Shown piece after piece: positions 8,525 through 16,900 of a DNA stretch of 64,000 bases (its first letter is position 1; every line of letters begins with the position of its first letter). A model generated the notes under the pieces. That model ran no database searches. It was not told where the DNA came from and was given only the letters and a program-made list of their open reading frames with translations. The position numbers were made by a program, and so were the translations under genes. The stretch is from Allopusillimonas ginsengisoli (GTDB lineage: Bacteria; Pseudomonadota; Gammaproteobacteria; Burkholderiales; Burkholderiaceae_B), in NCBI RefSeq assembly GCF_004153455.1, contig NZ_SDQE01000002.1:124001-188000 (forward strand), read 5' to 3'.

Positions 8525-8557
8525 TGCGCCGCGTTGGTCTTGAAAATTTGAATCGGA

Positions 8558-11173
8558 TCAGAATTTGATGGTCACGTTTCCACGTATCGTTCGGCCAGGC
8601 GCCGGCATCTGGGCGGCATTAAGCGCATCCATGTAGTAGTGGTCTGTGACGTTGTCGACGGCGAGGTCAAACAGAACGCGCTGGCTGACTTGATAGCCCG
8701 CGTAAAGATCGAGCTGGGTGTATGGACTCCAGCGAGAAGGTTCAACGCCGCTCATGCCGATTGCCCTGCCATAGCCCGGGGCATAGCGGCTGCCAATGTA
8801 GTTTGCCCGCGCGCCTATATCAAGTTTTCTTTCGAGCAGTCGCATGCCTAGGTTCAATGTAACCGTGTTGCGCGGCGGAACTTGATGCAAGGAATAACTA
8901 TGTGGAAGCCCTCCCGCCTGGCAAGTGGGCTCGCCATCCAGCAAAATCCCCTTACGCGCGCAAAACATGACTGCCATGTAATGGCTCCATGACAGACTGC
9001 CGTAATAGCGCCCGACATCATACCTGGCGGATGCCTCGAAGCCTCGCATCCTCGCGTAGTCAAGGTTGGTTCGACCTAGAATTTCAGTAACAAGGCGCTG
9101 ACCGAAGAGCCCCTCTCCTTCTAAGCGAAGCCCGACACGGGTAATATAATCATCAATGCGGTTATCAAAATAAGCGGCGTGCAGACGAAGTTTGTCTTTC
9201 GGCAGGAAAGCTTCGTGGCTCAGATAATTGACACCAATTTCTAGATTCCGTGCGCGTTCGAGCTTGATGGGATTTTGGTCGACTGGCAAATAAAAAGAGG
9301 GGCCTGTCAAAGATTCAAATATGCTGGGAGCTCGCGTAGCCTTGCCGTATTTTGTGTATATTTTCAGGCCGTCTATAGGTTCGACCATCACTCCACCGGA
9401 GGCAGACCAGCCGCTGTCTCGGCGCGTAAATGAAACAGAGCCTTGGCCAAAATGATCGTGTGTTTTGTAGCGCGAATAGCGAGTACTAGCGCTGAGGGTC
9501 ACACGATCAACGGGTTTGTATTCCAGCGCTGTAAACCCGCTAATCTCTTTGCGCGAGCCCTCTCTCGGGTAGCCTGTATTATAAACCTCTCTGAACCATT
9601 CCGTGTCTACGCCATCGGGCAGCCCTACACTTTCGTGCACAAATGCACCGCCATATTCAAGCTTGAACACCCCCACCGGATTTGTGAAACGAGAGGTGTT
9701 AGACGCGGTAATGCCGCGCCGCGTGGCGCCTACCCACTCTACCCATGGGCTGATTACTGGCGTGTAAATGAATTGTCCGAGCTCGTTGATATCTACCTGA
9801 ACCCCACGATCAACTGTATTAATGCGATTATCCGTGACTGTTTGAAAGGCATCTATTTTCAGATCGATAAGATTATTGTTTTCGGGCTGCCATTTATAGC
9901 GGGAGGTATAGGTGTCGAGCGTGATGTCGCTTAAAGGATTCTGATAAGGTGTCGCCGCAAGACGCGTTCCAAAAGCCGTTCCATAAGCGCTCTTATATTG
10001 CCGGTAGCCCAGCTCTAGCGTATGGCCAAAAGCGGGTTTCAAAGTGCTCTTGAGCAGCCAGGACGTGTTGTTTGTGGATGTGTTCAGAATCTCTTCGCCC
10101 GCCCGGTAAGCGCTGAAACCGGCATTTCTGGCTTCAAGACCACCGGTTCTAGGATCTCGCATGGGAACCAAGTGTGCGCCATTGTCTCCCCGCGCGCCTG
10201 CATGGAAGTTTCCGCTTTTTCTACGAACATATCCCGCTACGAAATCCACGTAATCTGTAGTGACTGCAAACACAGCGCTACCAGATCCTCCTGTTGGCTT
10301 GAGGAGCGAGGGTCGACGCATACCTTCTGAATAAAACCGCGTATCTTCAGGAGGCAGCTCGGGATTTTCACCATACATCCACACGGGCCCTTTCCAACCA
10401 CCTGTTGTACCCACCGGAGGCACTGGTGAACTATTAGTGGTGAACCCACCCTTTAGGCGCACCCCGTAGCTACGCCCGGGCAGCAGGATGTCGTGTACCC
10501 CGATGGTAGAAGCGCGCACTACACCACCAGTCGCACCTGTAGCATCGGCGGCAGAACTGATGCCTTTTTCGATAGCTACGGAACTGATGAAATCAGGGTC
10601 GATATAGCTGCGGGGTGTAGCACCTCCGTAACCCTGCCAGATAGTGGTTTCTTGCGTCGCCCCATCCACAATGACTGGAACTCTGCCCTGCCCCTGCATG
10701 CCGCGAATATTGATGTCGACAGCACCGGAATTGCGTGCGTCCGCATTCATTACGCCTGGAATGCCGGAAAGAAAATCGCCGACCGAGGTGCCGCGAAAAC
10801 GCTCGATCTCTTCGCCCGATATATATGCAGCAGATCCAGCGGAGGTATAGGGCACATCGGCGGGGTCGATACTGCGCTGCCCAGCTACAGAAATCGTGCC
10901 CAGGGTTGTGACGGCTCCACCTGACGAGGTGGTGCTCGATGGTGCTTGGTTGACGGATCCGGGGAGTGGGCCCGTTGCAGCCCCGGAGGAGATGGACTGT
11001 GAAGGCTGCCCGTGCGCATCTGCGAGTGCTGCCATTGAGATAAACGCTGAGCTAATCAATGCGGCGAGATGACGTTTTTTGAAAATTGCTGGCGCAAGCC
11101 CATTGTTGACACCAGTAGAGGCTGCTTTTACAGATGGCTGCGTCAAGGCCATCCAGTACTTTGGTTCCATCAA
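8558..11173 (-). CDS. TonB-dependent outer-membrane receptor, likely heme/hemophilin receptor
   Basis: An 871-residue TonB-dependent receptor. The signal segment (AALISSAFISMAALADA, about residues 37-53) is preceded by a long N-terminal tail; the start (ATGATG at 11173/11170) has no clear alternative. A TonB-box-like TLGTISVAG near residue 90 leads into the plug domain, with YISGEEIERF, SVGDFLSGIPGV and INIRGMQGQGRVPVIVDGATQ. The barrel ends APGRTIRGNVTIKF with a terminal phenylalanine. Receptors of this type (HphR and hemoglobin/transferrin receptor relatives) take heme or metal from a carrier protein. Placement directly before tonB and the hemophilin-like gene makes it the likely receptor for the loaded hemophilin. 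I saw no convincing Fur box in the 261-base region separating it from the divergent gene at 11435. Confidence 0.87.
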   Translation of the reverse strand: MMEPKYWMALTQPSVKAASTGVNNGLAPAIFKKRHLAALISSAFISMAALADAHGQPSQSISSGAATGPLPGSVNQAPSSTTSSGGAVTTLGTISVAGQRSIDPADVPYTSAGSAAYISGEEIERFRGTSVGDFLSGIPGVMNADARNSGAVDINIRGMQGQGRVPVIVDGATQETTIWQGYGGATPRSYIDPDFISSVAIEKGISSAADATGATGGVVRASTIGVHDILLPGRSYGVRLKGGFTTNSSPVPPVGTTGGWKGPVWMYGENPELPPEDTRFYSEGMRRPSLLKPTGGSGSAVFAVTTDYVDFVAGYVRRKSGNFHAGARGDNGAHLVPMRDPRTGGLEARNAGFSAYRAGEEILNTSTNNTSWLLKSTLKPAFGHTLELGYRQYKSAYGTAFGTRLAATPYQNPLSDITLDTYTSRYKWQPENNNLIDLKIDAFQTVTDNRINTVDRGVQVDINELGQFIYTPVISPWVEWVGATRRGITASNTSRFTNPVGVFKLEYGGAFVHESVGLPDGVDTEWFREVYNTGYPREGSRKEISGFTALEYKPVDRVTLSASTRYSRYKTHDHFGQGSVSFTRRDSGWSASGGVMVEPIDGLKIYTKYGKATRAPSIFESLTGPSFYLPVDQNPIKLERARNLEIGVNYLSHEAFLPKDKLRLHAAYFDNRIDDYITRVGLRLEGEGLFGQRLVTEILGRTNLDYARMRGFEASARYDVGRYYGSLSWSHYMAVMFCARKGILLDGEPTCQAGGLPHSYSLHQVPPRNTVTLNLGMRLLERKLDIGARANYIGSRYAPGYGRAIGMSGVEPSRWSPYTQLDLYAGYQVSQRVLFDLAVDNVTDHYYMDALNAAQMPAPGRTIRGNVTIKF

Positions 11174-11434
11174 ACCCCCAATTGCGTTTTACCTGTTTCG
11201 ATCGGACCGTGCTTGTGCAATAACCAGCACGAATCCCGTGGGGAGAAACGCATGAGGGAGATGGATTTTCTCAAATAAATTGTGTGTGTCGCCCAAGCAA
11301 GGTTGAGGGAAACTTGAGCGCAATAAGTGTAAACACTAGGTACTACAAGGAATCTCAAAATGATACATTTCGTCCTTACATTTAACTGAATATGACGACG
11401 ACCAGTCGTTCAGCACTCACAGGACCTGGTTGCC

Positions 11435-12529
11435 ATGCGCCTCCACAAACGAATTTTGCTTTCCGCGATGGCACTGCTAGGCGCAAGCGGTATGGTCAGC
11501 CAGCCAGCCGTTGGCGCGGACGCCGAGTATTGGCGAGCCTTGGGGCAGGCGATGACAGACATCAGCCGGCACAAGCAGAATTCCTATGCAACCAGGCTCG
11601 AACGCACCCTCGAAAAGTCGATGGCAAGCACCACCACCCGATATCGAATCGACAATGACTACACAGATGTGGTGATGTATGCCGGAGCAAAACCGTTAGC
11701 ACTGAGATTTAAATTCGAAGGGTGCACGAATTACTCCGCCTGCAAAGCCTTGCACGCCGGCATTCTTTTTCCTTCCAGTAACTACGATCCGACCTTCAAT
11801 TTGCACAGGCTTCCGGTGGAGAATTATTCAAGCAAGCAGCGCCCTGCCGATGGCTTGACACTTTTTTCGGGAAATCTTGTCAAATTCGAAAAGCACTACC
11901 CACTGGACAGCAGTTTCTCCGATGCCCAGATTCGCACGATCCTGGCGGAGATTTACGCCACTATCGAAAAGGTTCAAGGCATTAAACTGAATGCGCCTGC
12001 GGGCGCCAGAAACGCCGCAGAGACTAAAAGCATTGCCTTTGCCAGAAAACTTCCTGAAATGCTCAATCGCAACGGCAAGGTTGAGCGCGTCGACAGCGAC
12101 GAAGTCAAACAGGAATTGCACAGCGAGCCAAAATCCCGCAAATTTCTCTACCGCGTCCAGGATGAGCGGCACAGCGCCGATGCGCCGTCGATCTATCTGA
12201 TTGCTGGCAATGATTGCGAAGCGGAATCCGTTGGGTCGCAAAATAAGCATTCCGCCCAGGACATCTACTGCCGCTCGTATTCAGCCCATTACCCGTTCGG
12301 CTTCAGCATGCCCGTGCAGAAGTTGATGGAAGGCTTCAATAATGAGAACGGTTCCATTGCCACAGGCCGGTTGCGCTTGGCGAACAAAATTTCAGATGGC
12401 AAGGCTGCACCTGCTCCGTATGCCGTCGCTGAGCTTTTTACCCTGCGAAACAATGTCGAGTCATCGCCCGAGAATTTTCTTCGCGATCTCGATAGCTTCC
12501 TGACAGAAATCCAGGGCATGCTGCAGTAA
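11435..12529 (+). CDS. Exported protein of unknown function
   Basis: I do not recognise this 364-residue protein. It begins with a signal peptide (KRILLSAMALLGASGMVS, cut near AVGA, residue 28), so it is exported. The mature part has mixed helix/strand character. It has four cysteines, two in FEGCTNYSACKAL and two in GNDCEAES and DIYCRSY, which suggests two disulfide bonds in the periplasm. A charged helical region lies around residues 165-235 and a helical C-terminus ends DLDSFLTEIQGMLQ. It is divergent from the hemophilin receptor gene and 19 bases before a lipoprotein gene, with which it likely forms an operon. Its place between two TonB-linked uptake loci suggests an accessory role in metal or heme handling, but no motif proves this. 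Confidence 0.75.
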   Translation: MRLHKRILLSAMALLGASGMVSQPAVGADAEYWRALGQAMTDISRHKQNSYATRLERTLEKSMASTTTRYRIDNDYTDVVMYAGAKPLALRFKFEGCTNYSACKALHAGILFPSSNYDPTFNLHRLPVENYSSKQRPADGLTLFSGNLVKFEKHYPLDSSFSDAQIRTILAEIYATIEKVQGIKLNAPAGARNAAETKSIAFARKLPEMLNRNGKVERVDSDEVKQELHSEPKSRKFLYRVQDERHSADAPSIYLIAGNDCEAESVGSQNKHSAQDIYCRSYSAHYPFGFSMPVQKLMEGFNNENGSIATGRLRLANKISDGKAAPAPYAVAELFTLRNNVESSPENFLRDLDSFLTEIQGMLQ

Positions 12530-12548
12530 TACGGAAACCGACATTTTT

Positions 12549-13025
12549 ATGAAAATCCTGCTCATGATACCGCTGGCCCTCTTGGTGGCCGGATGCGAAA
12601 CACTTGATGGCGTTGCCCTGCCTGCCGTTCCTGCTTTTCTCAAGCCCACATCTCAGTCAATCGAAGACGAGATACCCAAGTATCTGGCAGAGTTCGGAAC
12701 ACTCAAGGGAACCAAGCAGGATGACACATGGAAGATACATGCTGTTGAAGGCAAGGCCATGAATTTCTTCGTTGGCACGAAAGCCTGCCCGGAAACGCCC
12801 TCGTGTGTACAGGTAACGCTTTTTTCCTGGCGGGCCATCCCTGAATCGGTCAAGCCGAGTGATTATCTCCCCGTGGCCAACCAAATTATGCAGAATAAAA
12901 CCATCACTACCTACGTGGACGGCAAGCACTTCGCATTCAGACATAACTTCACTATCTACGATAGATTCGATGCCACGTATTTCGATGCGATGCTGTCACA
13001 CTATTACCTGCAGAATGTTTTGTAA
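12549..13025 (+). CDS. Lipoprotein of unknown function
   Basis: A 158-residue predicted lipoprotein. The signal sequence MKILLMIPLALLVAGC carries a clear lipobox (LVAGC), with Cys16 as the lipidated residue. E and T follow the cysteine, so there is no Asp retention signal and the protein could go to the outer membrane. The mature part has a second cysteine pair (KACPETPSCVQV) and several aromatic-rich strands (HFAFRHNFTIYDRF). I recognise no family. It follows the exported protein at 11435 with a 19-base gap and converges on the DUF2149 gene 6 bases away. It probably works with the upstream exported protein in the envelope. Confidence 0.75.
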   Translation: MKILLMIPLALLVAGCETLDGVALPAVPAFLKPTSQSIEDEIPKYLAEFGTLKGTKQDDTWKIHAVEGKAMNFFVGTKACPETPSCVQVTLFSWRAIPESVKPSDYLPVANQIMQNKTITTYVDGKHFAFRHNFTIYDRFDATYFDAMLSHYYLQNVL

Positions 13026-13031
13026 GGCTGT

Positions 13032-13343
13032 TCACTTTTCCGGCACGTAAATCATGCGCCCATCGTCCAGACGGTAGGTTACGCCTGCGCGGGAGCCCTC
13101 ACCCTCGCCGACTTTTCCGCTGGATTCATAGCGTTTCAGTTCCTGCCCATCCTTGATGGTGATGCGCATATGTGATTCTCCGGGGTTTTCGACCACCACC
13201 ACCCTGTCTTGCGAAAAAGGATTGAGTGGATTCTGGGCGATAACCACCATCAGCATGCCGATAATGACCAGGAACAAATCGATCAGATTGACGACCGAAA
13301 GCATAGGGTCGTTGGCTTCGTCGTCATCCAGAAAACGCATCAT
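13032..13343 (-). CDS. DUF2149 domain protein (ExbD-like small membrane protein)
   Basis: A 103-residue protein of the DUF2149 family. An acidic N-terminus (FLDDDEANDP) is followed by one membrane helix (about residues 15-37, SVVNLIDLFLVIIGMLMVVI) and a short periplasmic domain ending in YRLDDGRMIYVPE. The helix carries an aspartate (D22) in an N-L-I-D-L-F-L-V context, very like the ExbD/TolR helix whose aspartate conducts protons. This resemblance is my reading, not an established assignment. The start overlaps the stop of the ExbB-like gene (ATGA). DUF2149 genes are known to co-occur with CobN-like chelatase and ExbB/MotA-like genes, as here. Together the two small proteins probably form a proton-driven motor for the receptor or chelatase of this operon. 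Confidence 0.82.
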   Translation of the reverse strand: MMRFLDDDEANDPMLSVVNLIDLFLVIIGMLMVVIAQNPLNPFSQDRVVVVENPGESHMRITIKDGQELKRYESSGKVGEGEGSRAGVTYRLDDGRMIYVPEK

Positions 13344-13843
13344 TCATTTCCTTGTTGGCTCAGTTGCCGCTGCTGCTCGAGTTGGCGCAGGTCTTGTAAA
13401 AGCCAGCGACGCCGTATGGAAAGGATAAAGAAACAGATGCTTGCGGCCGTAAGCGCCAGAATGACCGAAGAGAAGGCCGCCACCATGTTCTTGCCAACCG
13501 CCGCGCCATTGCTGCTGCCCAGTGCCAACAGCGCAGGCCCCATGGGTATCATGGTGGCGATCAGCCCAAGCATAGGGGCAGTGCGCGAGAGAATGCGCAG
13601 CCATTCCAGGCGTTTCATGATCCATAGCTCAAGATCGTCGCTGGTGACAAGTGGCTGCCTGCCTGCATACACAAAAAGGGCTGGTCGATAAGACCATCGC
13701 CGCCGCTGCATGGCTTCGACAATAAACATGCCCAGCATCACAAGCGCATAAGCAAGCGCGGCGGCAATCAGCAGCATTACGGGGACAAGGAACACACGCG
13801 AGACGGCGTACAGCAGGGTTTCTATTTCGGTAAAGGCAATCAT
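13340..13843 (-). CDS. MotA/TolQ/ExbB-like proton channel family protein
   Basis: A 167-residue membrane protein with the three-helix ExbB/TolQ plan. Helix 1 covers about residues 17-43 (FLVPVMLLIAAALAYAL). A cytoplasmic loop (about 44-88) follows, then helix 2 with RTAPMLGLIATMIPMGPALL and helix 3 with GKNMVAAFSSVILALTAAS. These last two hold the signature of the proton channel family. I chose the ATG at 13843 (MIAFTEIETLL), with AGAGA upstream; an in-frame GTG at 13906 would add 21 unlikely residues. It follows the CobN-like gene by 100 bases and overlaps the DUF2149 gene by 4. By analogy with ExbB-ExbD it would use the proton gradient to drive work in the periplasm. Confidence 0.85.
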   Translation of the reverse strand: MIAFTEIETLLYAVSRVFLVPVMLLIAAALAYALVMLGMFIVEAMQRRRWSYRPALFVYAGRQPLVTSDDLELWIMKRLEWLRILSRTAPMLGLIATMIPMGPALLALGSSNGAAVGKNMVAAFSSVILALTAASICFFILSIRRRWLLQDLRQLEQQRQLSQQGNE

Positions 13844-13943
13844 CAAGTTCTCTGAGTAAAGGCAGTCATAAGCGTCACGGTACGAGCCTGCCAGCGATCG
13901 TTGCACGCTGTGAATACAATCCGCGGCGCAGTATCAAGGTATG

Positions 13944-16900
13944 TCATCGAGCATCGTTCAAGCCTGTGTGTCGGTTGTGCCAAACCTGCCACGCCCCGCC
14001 ACTCGCACACAGCAGCAACATCAGTACCAGCAAAACGTATCGGGGGATGTAGTCCTGCATTTGCTGCGCTGCGACGGGTTCGAGCACTTGGCCTTGGACA
14101 TGCTCGGTTGGTTCGTCTGGCTTTACAGCGCCACGCGGTGCAGGCCGCTCTTGTTGACTGCGACTGCCCTGCTTTGGTGGCGTTTGGGGTTCGGCGATGA
14201 CGTGAGGCACAACCTCTGCGGCGGGCGCAGGCGCTGCGCTCAGCCCAAAACCCTGCGCCAGGTCGACGATGTACTGCCGGGTTGTTGCTGCCCCCGTATT
14301 AACGCCGAACTGATTTTCCAGCGCCAGCCATCGCTCGGCCAGAGCGCGCCGGGTCTCATTGGATGCGTTCCAGTATCCCTTGCGAATGGTTTCCGCCATA
14401 CGCTCCAGCACCTGTGCCTGGGCGGTGGGATTATGACGCTCGAACCATTCACGCACTCCCAGTTGGCGCGTATCCATTACATAGGTATCGAATAGCGCCT
14501 GCCATTGATCGTCGCGCACCGTATTCGGATCTGCCACTTGCCAGCCGAACAGGTTGTTGGCGACATTGAGCACCTGAAGCGTGCCGGCATAGCCTTCCTG
14601 CTGCATGGCCGCAATCCAGTGCGGATTCAAATAGCGGGCACGCAGTTCGTCGGCCAGGAATCGGGCAAGGCCTGTCGTTTTGATGGTGTTGCTGCGCAGA
14701 TCGCTGATCAACAGTTGTGGCGCGGTGCCATCCAGATGGCGAATGGCAGTAGACAAGCCACCCATGAATTCAAAGGAATGATCGGTGGACAGTACGCCAT
14801 GCAGGCTCGACGAGCGCGACATGATGACGGCCTGAGCACCGCGCAGCTGCTCCGCCAGAAGATTAGCTTGTACAAGGGTTTCGCCCCAGCCTTTGCTGCC
14901 ATACGCGTATCGACTGCTCGACAGAAACTGGCGCGCCAGGGCGGCATTATCATCCCAGCTTGTGGACTGCAGGGCAAGGCCGGGTACGCCGGTGCCATAG
15001 GCGCCCGGCGCATTGCTGAAAATGCGATAGCTTGCAGCGGCCTGCGCGGTTTCGTGAGAGAGCCCACTGCCCTGCAAGGTTGCGGCTATGCGACGGTTAT
15101 GATCGGCAATGGGATTGTTGGGCTCATTGAGCCTGAAGAGACGATCCAGCGCATCGGCCAGCAGGCGCATGAAGCTATCGAACTGATCGCGATAAACACC
15201 CGTAACCTGCACGACCACGTCCACGCGGGGGCGCCCGAGCTCAGTGGCGGGGATGATGTCCAGCGCCGTGACTCGACCGCCTGCATCCCATACCGGACGC
15301 AGGCCAAGAGCATGCAGAATTTGTGCCTCGGTTACCCCCAGATGGCGAATGGCTTCGGAAGACCACAGGCTGAACGCCAGCTTTTTTGGAAATGCGCCGT
15401 GGTGCTCGCTACGGAAAGCTTGCAGCAGTTGCTCATAGGCCTTCGCGCCAGATTCATAGGCCGCGCGCGCCGGGATTTTGTCTGCTTCGAAGGCATACAG
15501 GTTGCGCCCGCTTTGTATGTCTGGATTGCGGATAGGATCTCCGCCGGCGCCGGGAGGTACAAAACGGCCCGCCAGCGCAGCCAGCAGAGTGTCGTTTTCC
15601 TGTGTGTTGCGCAAGTTGTGGTCTAGCCTTTTGGCCCGTTCAACAAAAGGCTTTAGCGCGGACTGATCGCTCGGGGTGCCAATCGGGCGCAGATGGACGG
15701 CCGCTTTGGTAGCCAGCATTGTCTGTACCGCCTGATATGCAGGTGTACGCTGAAGTTCCGAATAATCGTCGGCAAACAGTTCTGCACTGTTGGTGCCGAG
15801 CGCGTCGTAAAAGGGCTGGCCCAACTGCTGCATGATCGTGCTGACTCGGTGTTCGAGGCTGGCGGGAACACCAAAGGTGTGTAGCCCCAATGGCGTGGCG
15901 ACGCGAGCCAACTCGTGCAGATGATCATGCAATTGCTGCAGAAAGCCGTCGAAATCCTGTTGGATGTGCTGCGCAGTCCAGCCCAGATCGTCGTGCAGAT
16001 GCGCTTGTATGGCGGCGTGAGTGATCTGCTGCCGAACGCGTTCGCGGACCATCCCCTCGTCCACTTGTTGATACTCATGAATCAAATGGTGCAGATCGCG
16101 CAGTTGATCGTACAGCCCAGCTGGCGCGAAAGGCGGAGTCTGATGGCTGACTGTCACGGCTCGGCCACGGCGTTTGGCCTGTATAGCCTCGCCCACGTTA
16201 TCCTGAATATAGGGATAAAACACCGGGATATTACCGGCCGCCAGAAACGGATAGTCGATAGCAGCCAGGCCTCTATCCTTGCCCGGCAGCCATTCCTGGG
16301 TACCGTGGGAGCCAAGATGGATCAGCGCATGCGAGCCGTAGTTGTTCTGCAGATACAGGTAAGCCGCCATATAAAGGTGATCGGGCGCTGCAGCAGTGTC
16401 ATGATAGTGCGCCTGCGGGTTTGGCCCACGCGGCATCTGCGGCATGATCAGCAGATTGCCGCTTTGCCAACGGGGGATAATGAAATATTGCTCGCCATTT
16501 CGTTCCCTCACCGCCCAGTGCCGGGCCGGGTCGCCCCCGTGCTGCAGCTCAGCTCGCCGTTGTGATGGCAGGCTCGCCAGCCAGCGTTTGTAATCAGCCA
16601 GAGGGTAGCGCGCCGCCAACCCTTCGGTTTCAAGTTCATCGAGCGACACGCTGCCATGCAGGGCACCCAGCATGCGCTGGCCTGCCGCGATGATCTGTTG
16701 CTCTGTCAGTGCATCGCCAACGTGGTAGCCATCGTGCTTGAGCGCCGCCTGGATGGACACAATGCTGCGAGGCACATTCAGATTGGATGCTGCCATGTTT
16801 TTTTCGCCCGCGGGATAGTTCCAGAACATAAGTGCAAGCTTTTTTCTGGCCGGCGGTGTATGGCGCAGGGCAACGAGGCTTTTGAGCTTGGCGATCAACA

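Noticed and set aside
11174-11434. Possible Fur box before the large TonB-dependent receptor
   Set aside because: Several AT-rich stretches were compared with the Fur consensus; none matched well enough. AGTGTAAACACT at 11326-11337 is a short palindrome without an assignable regulator.
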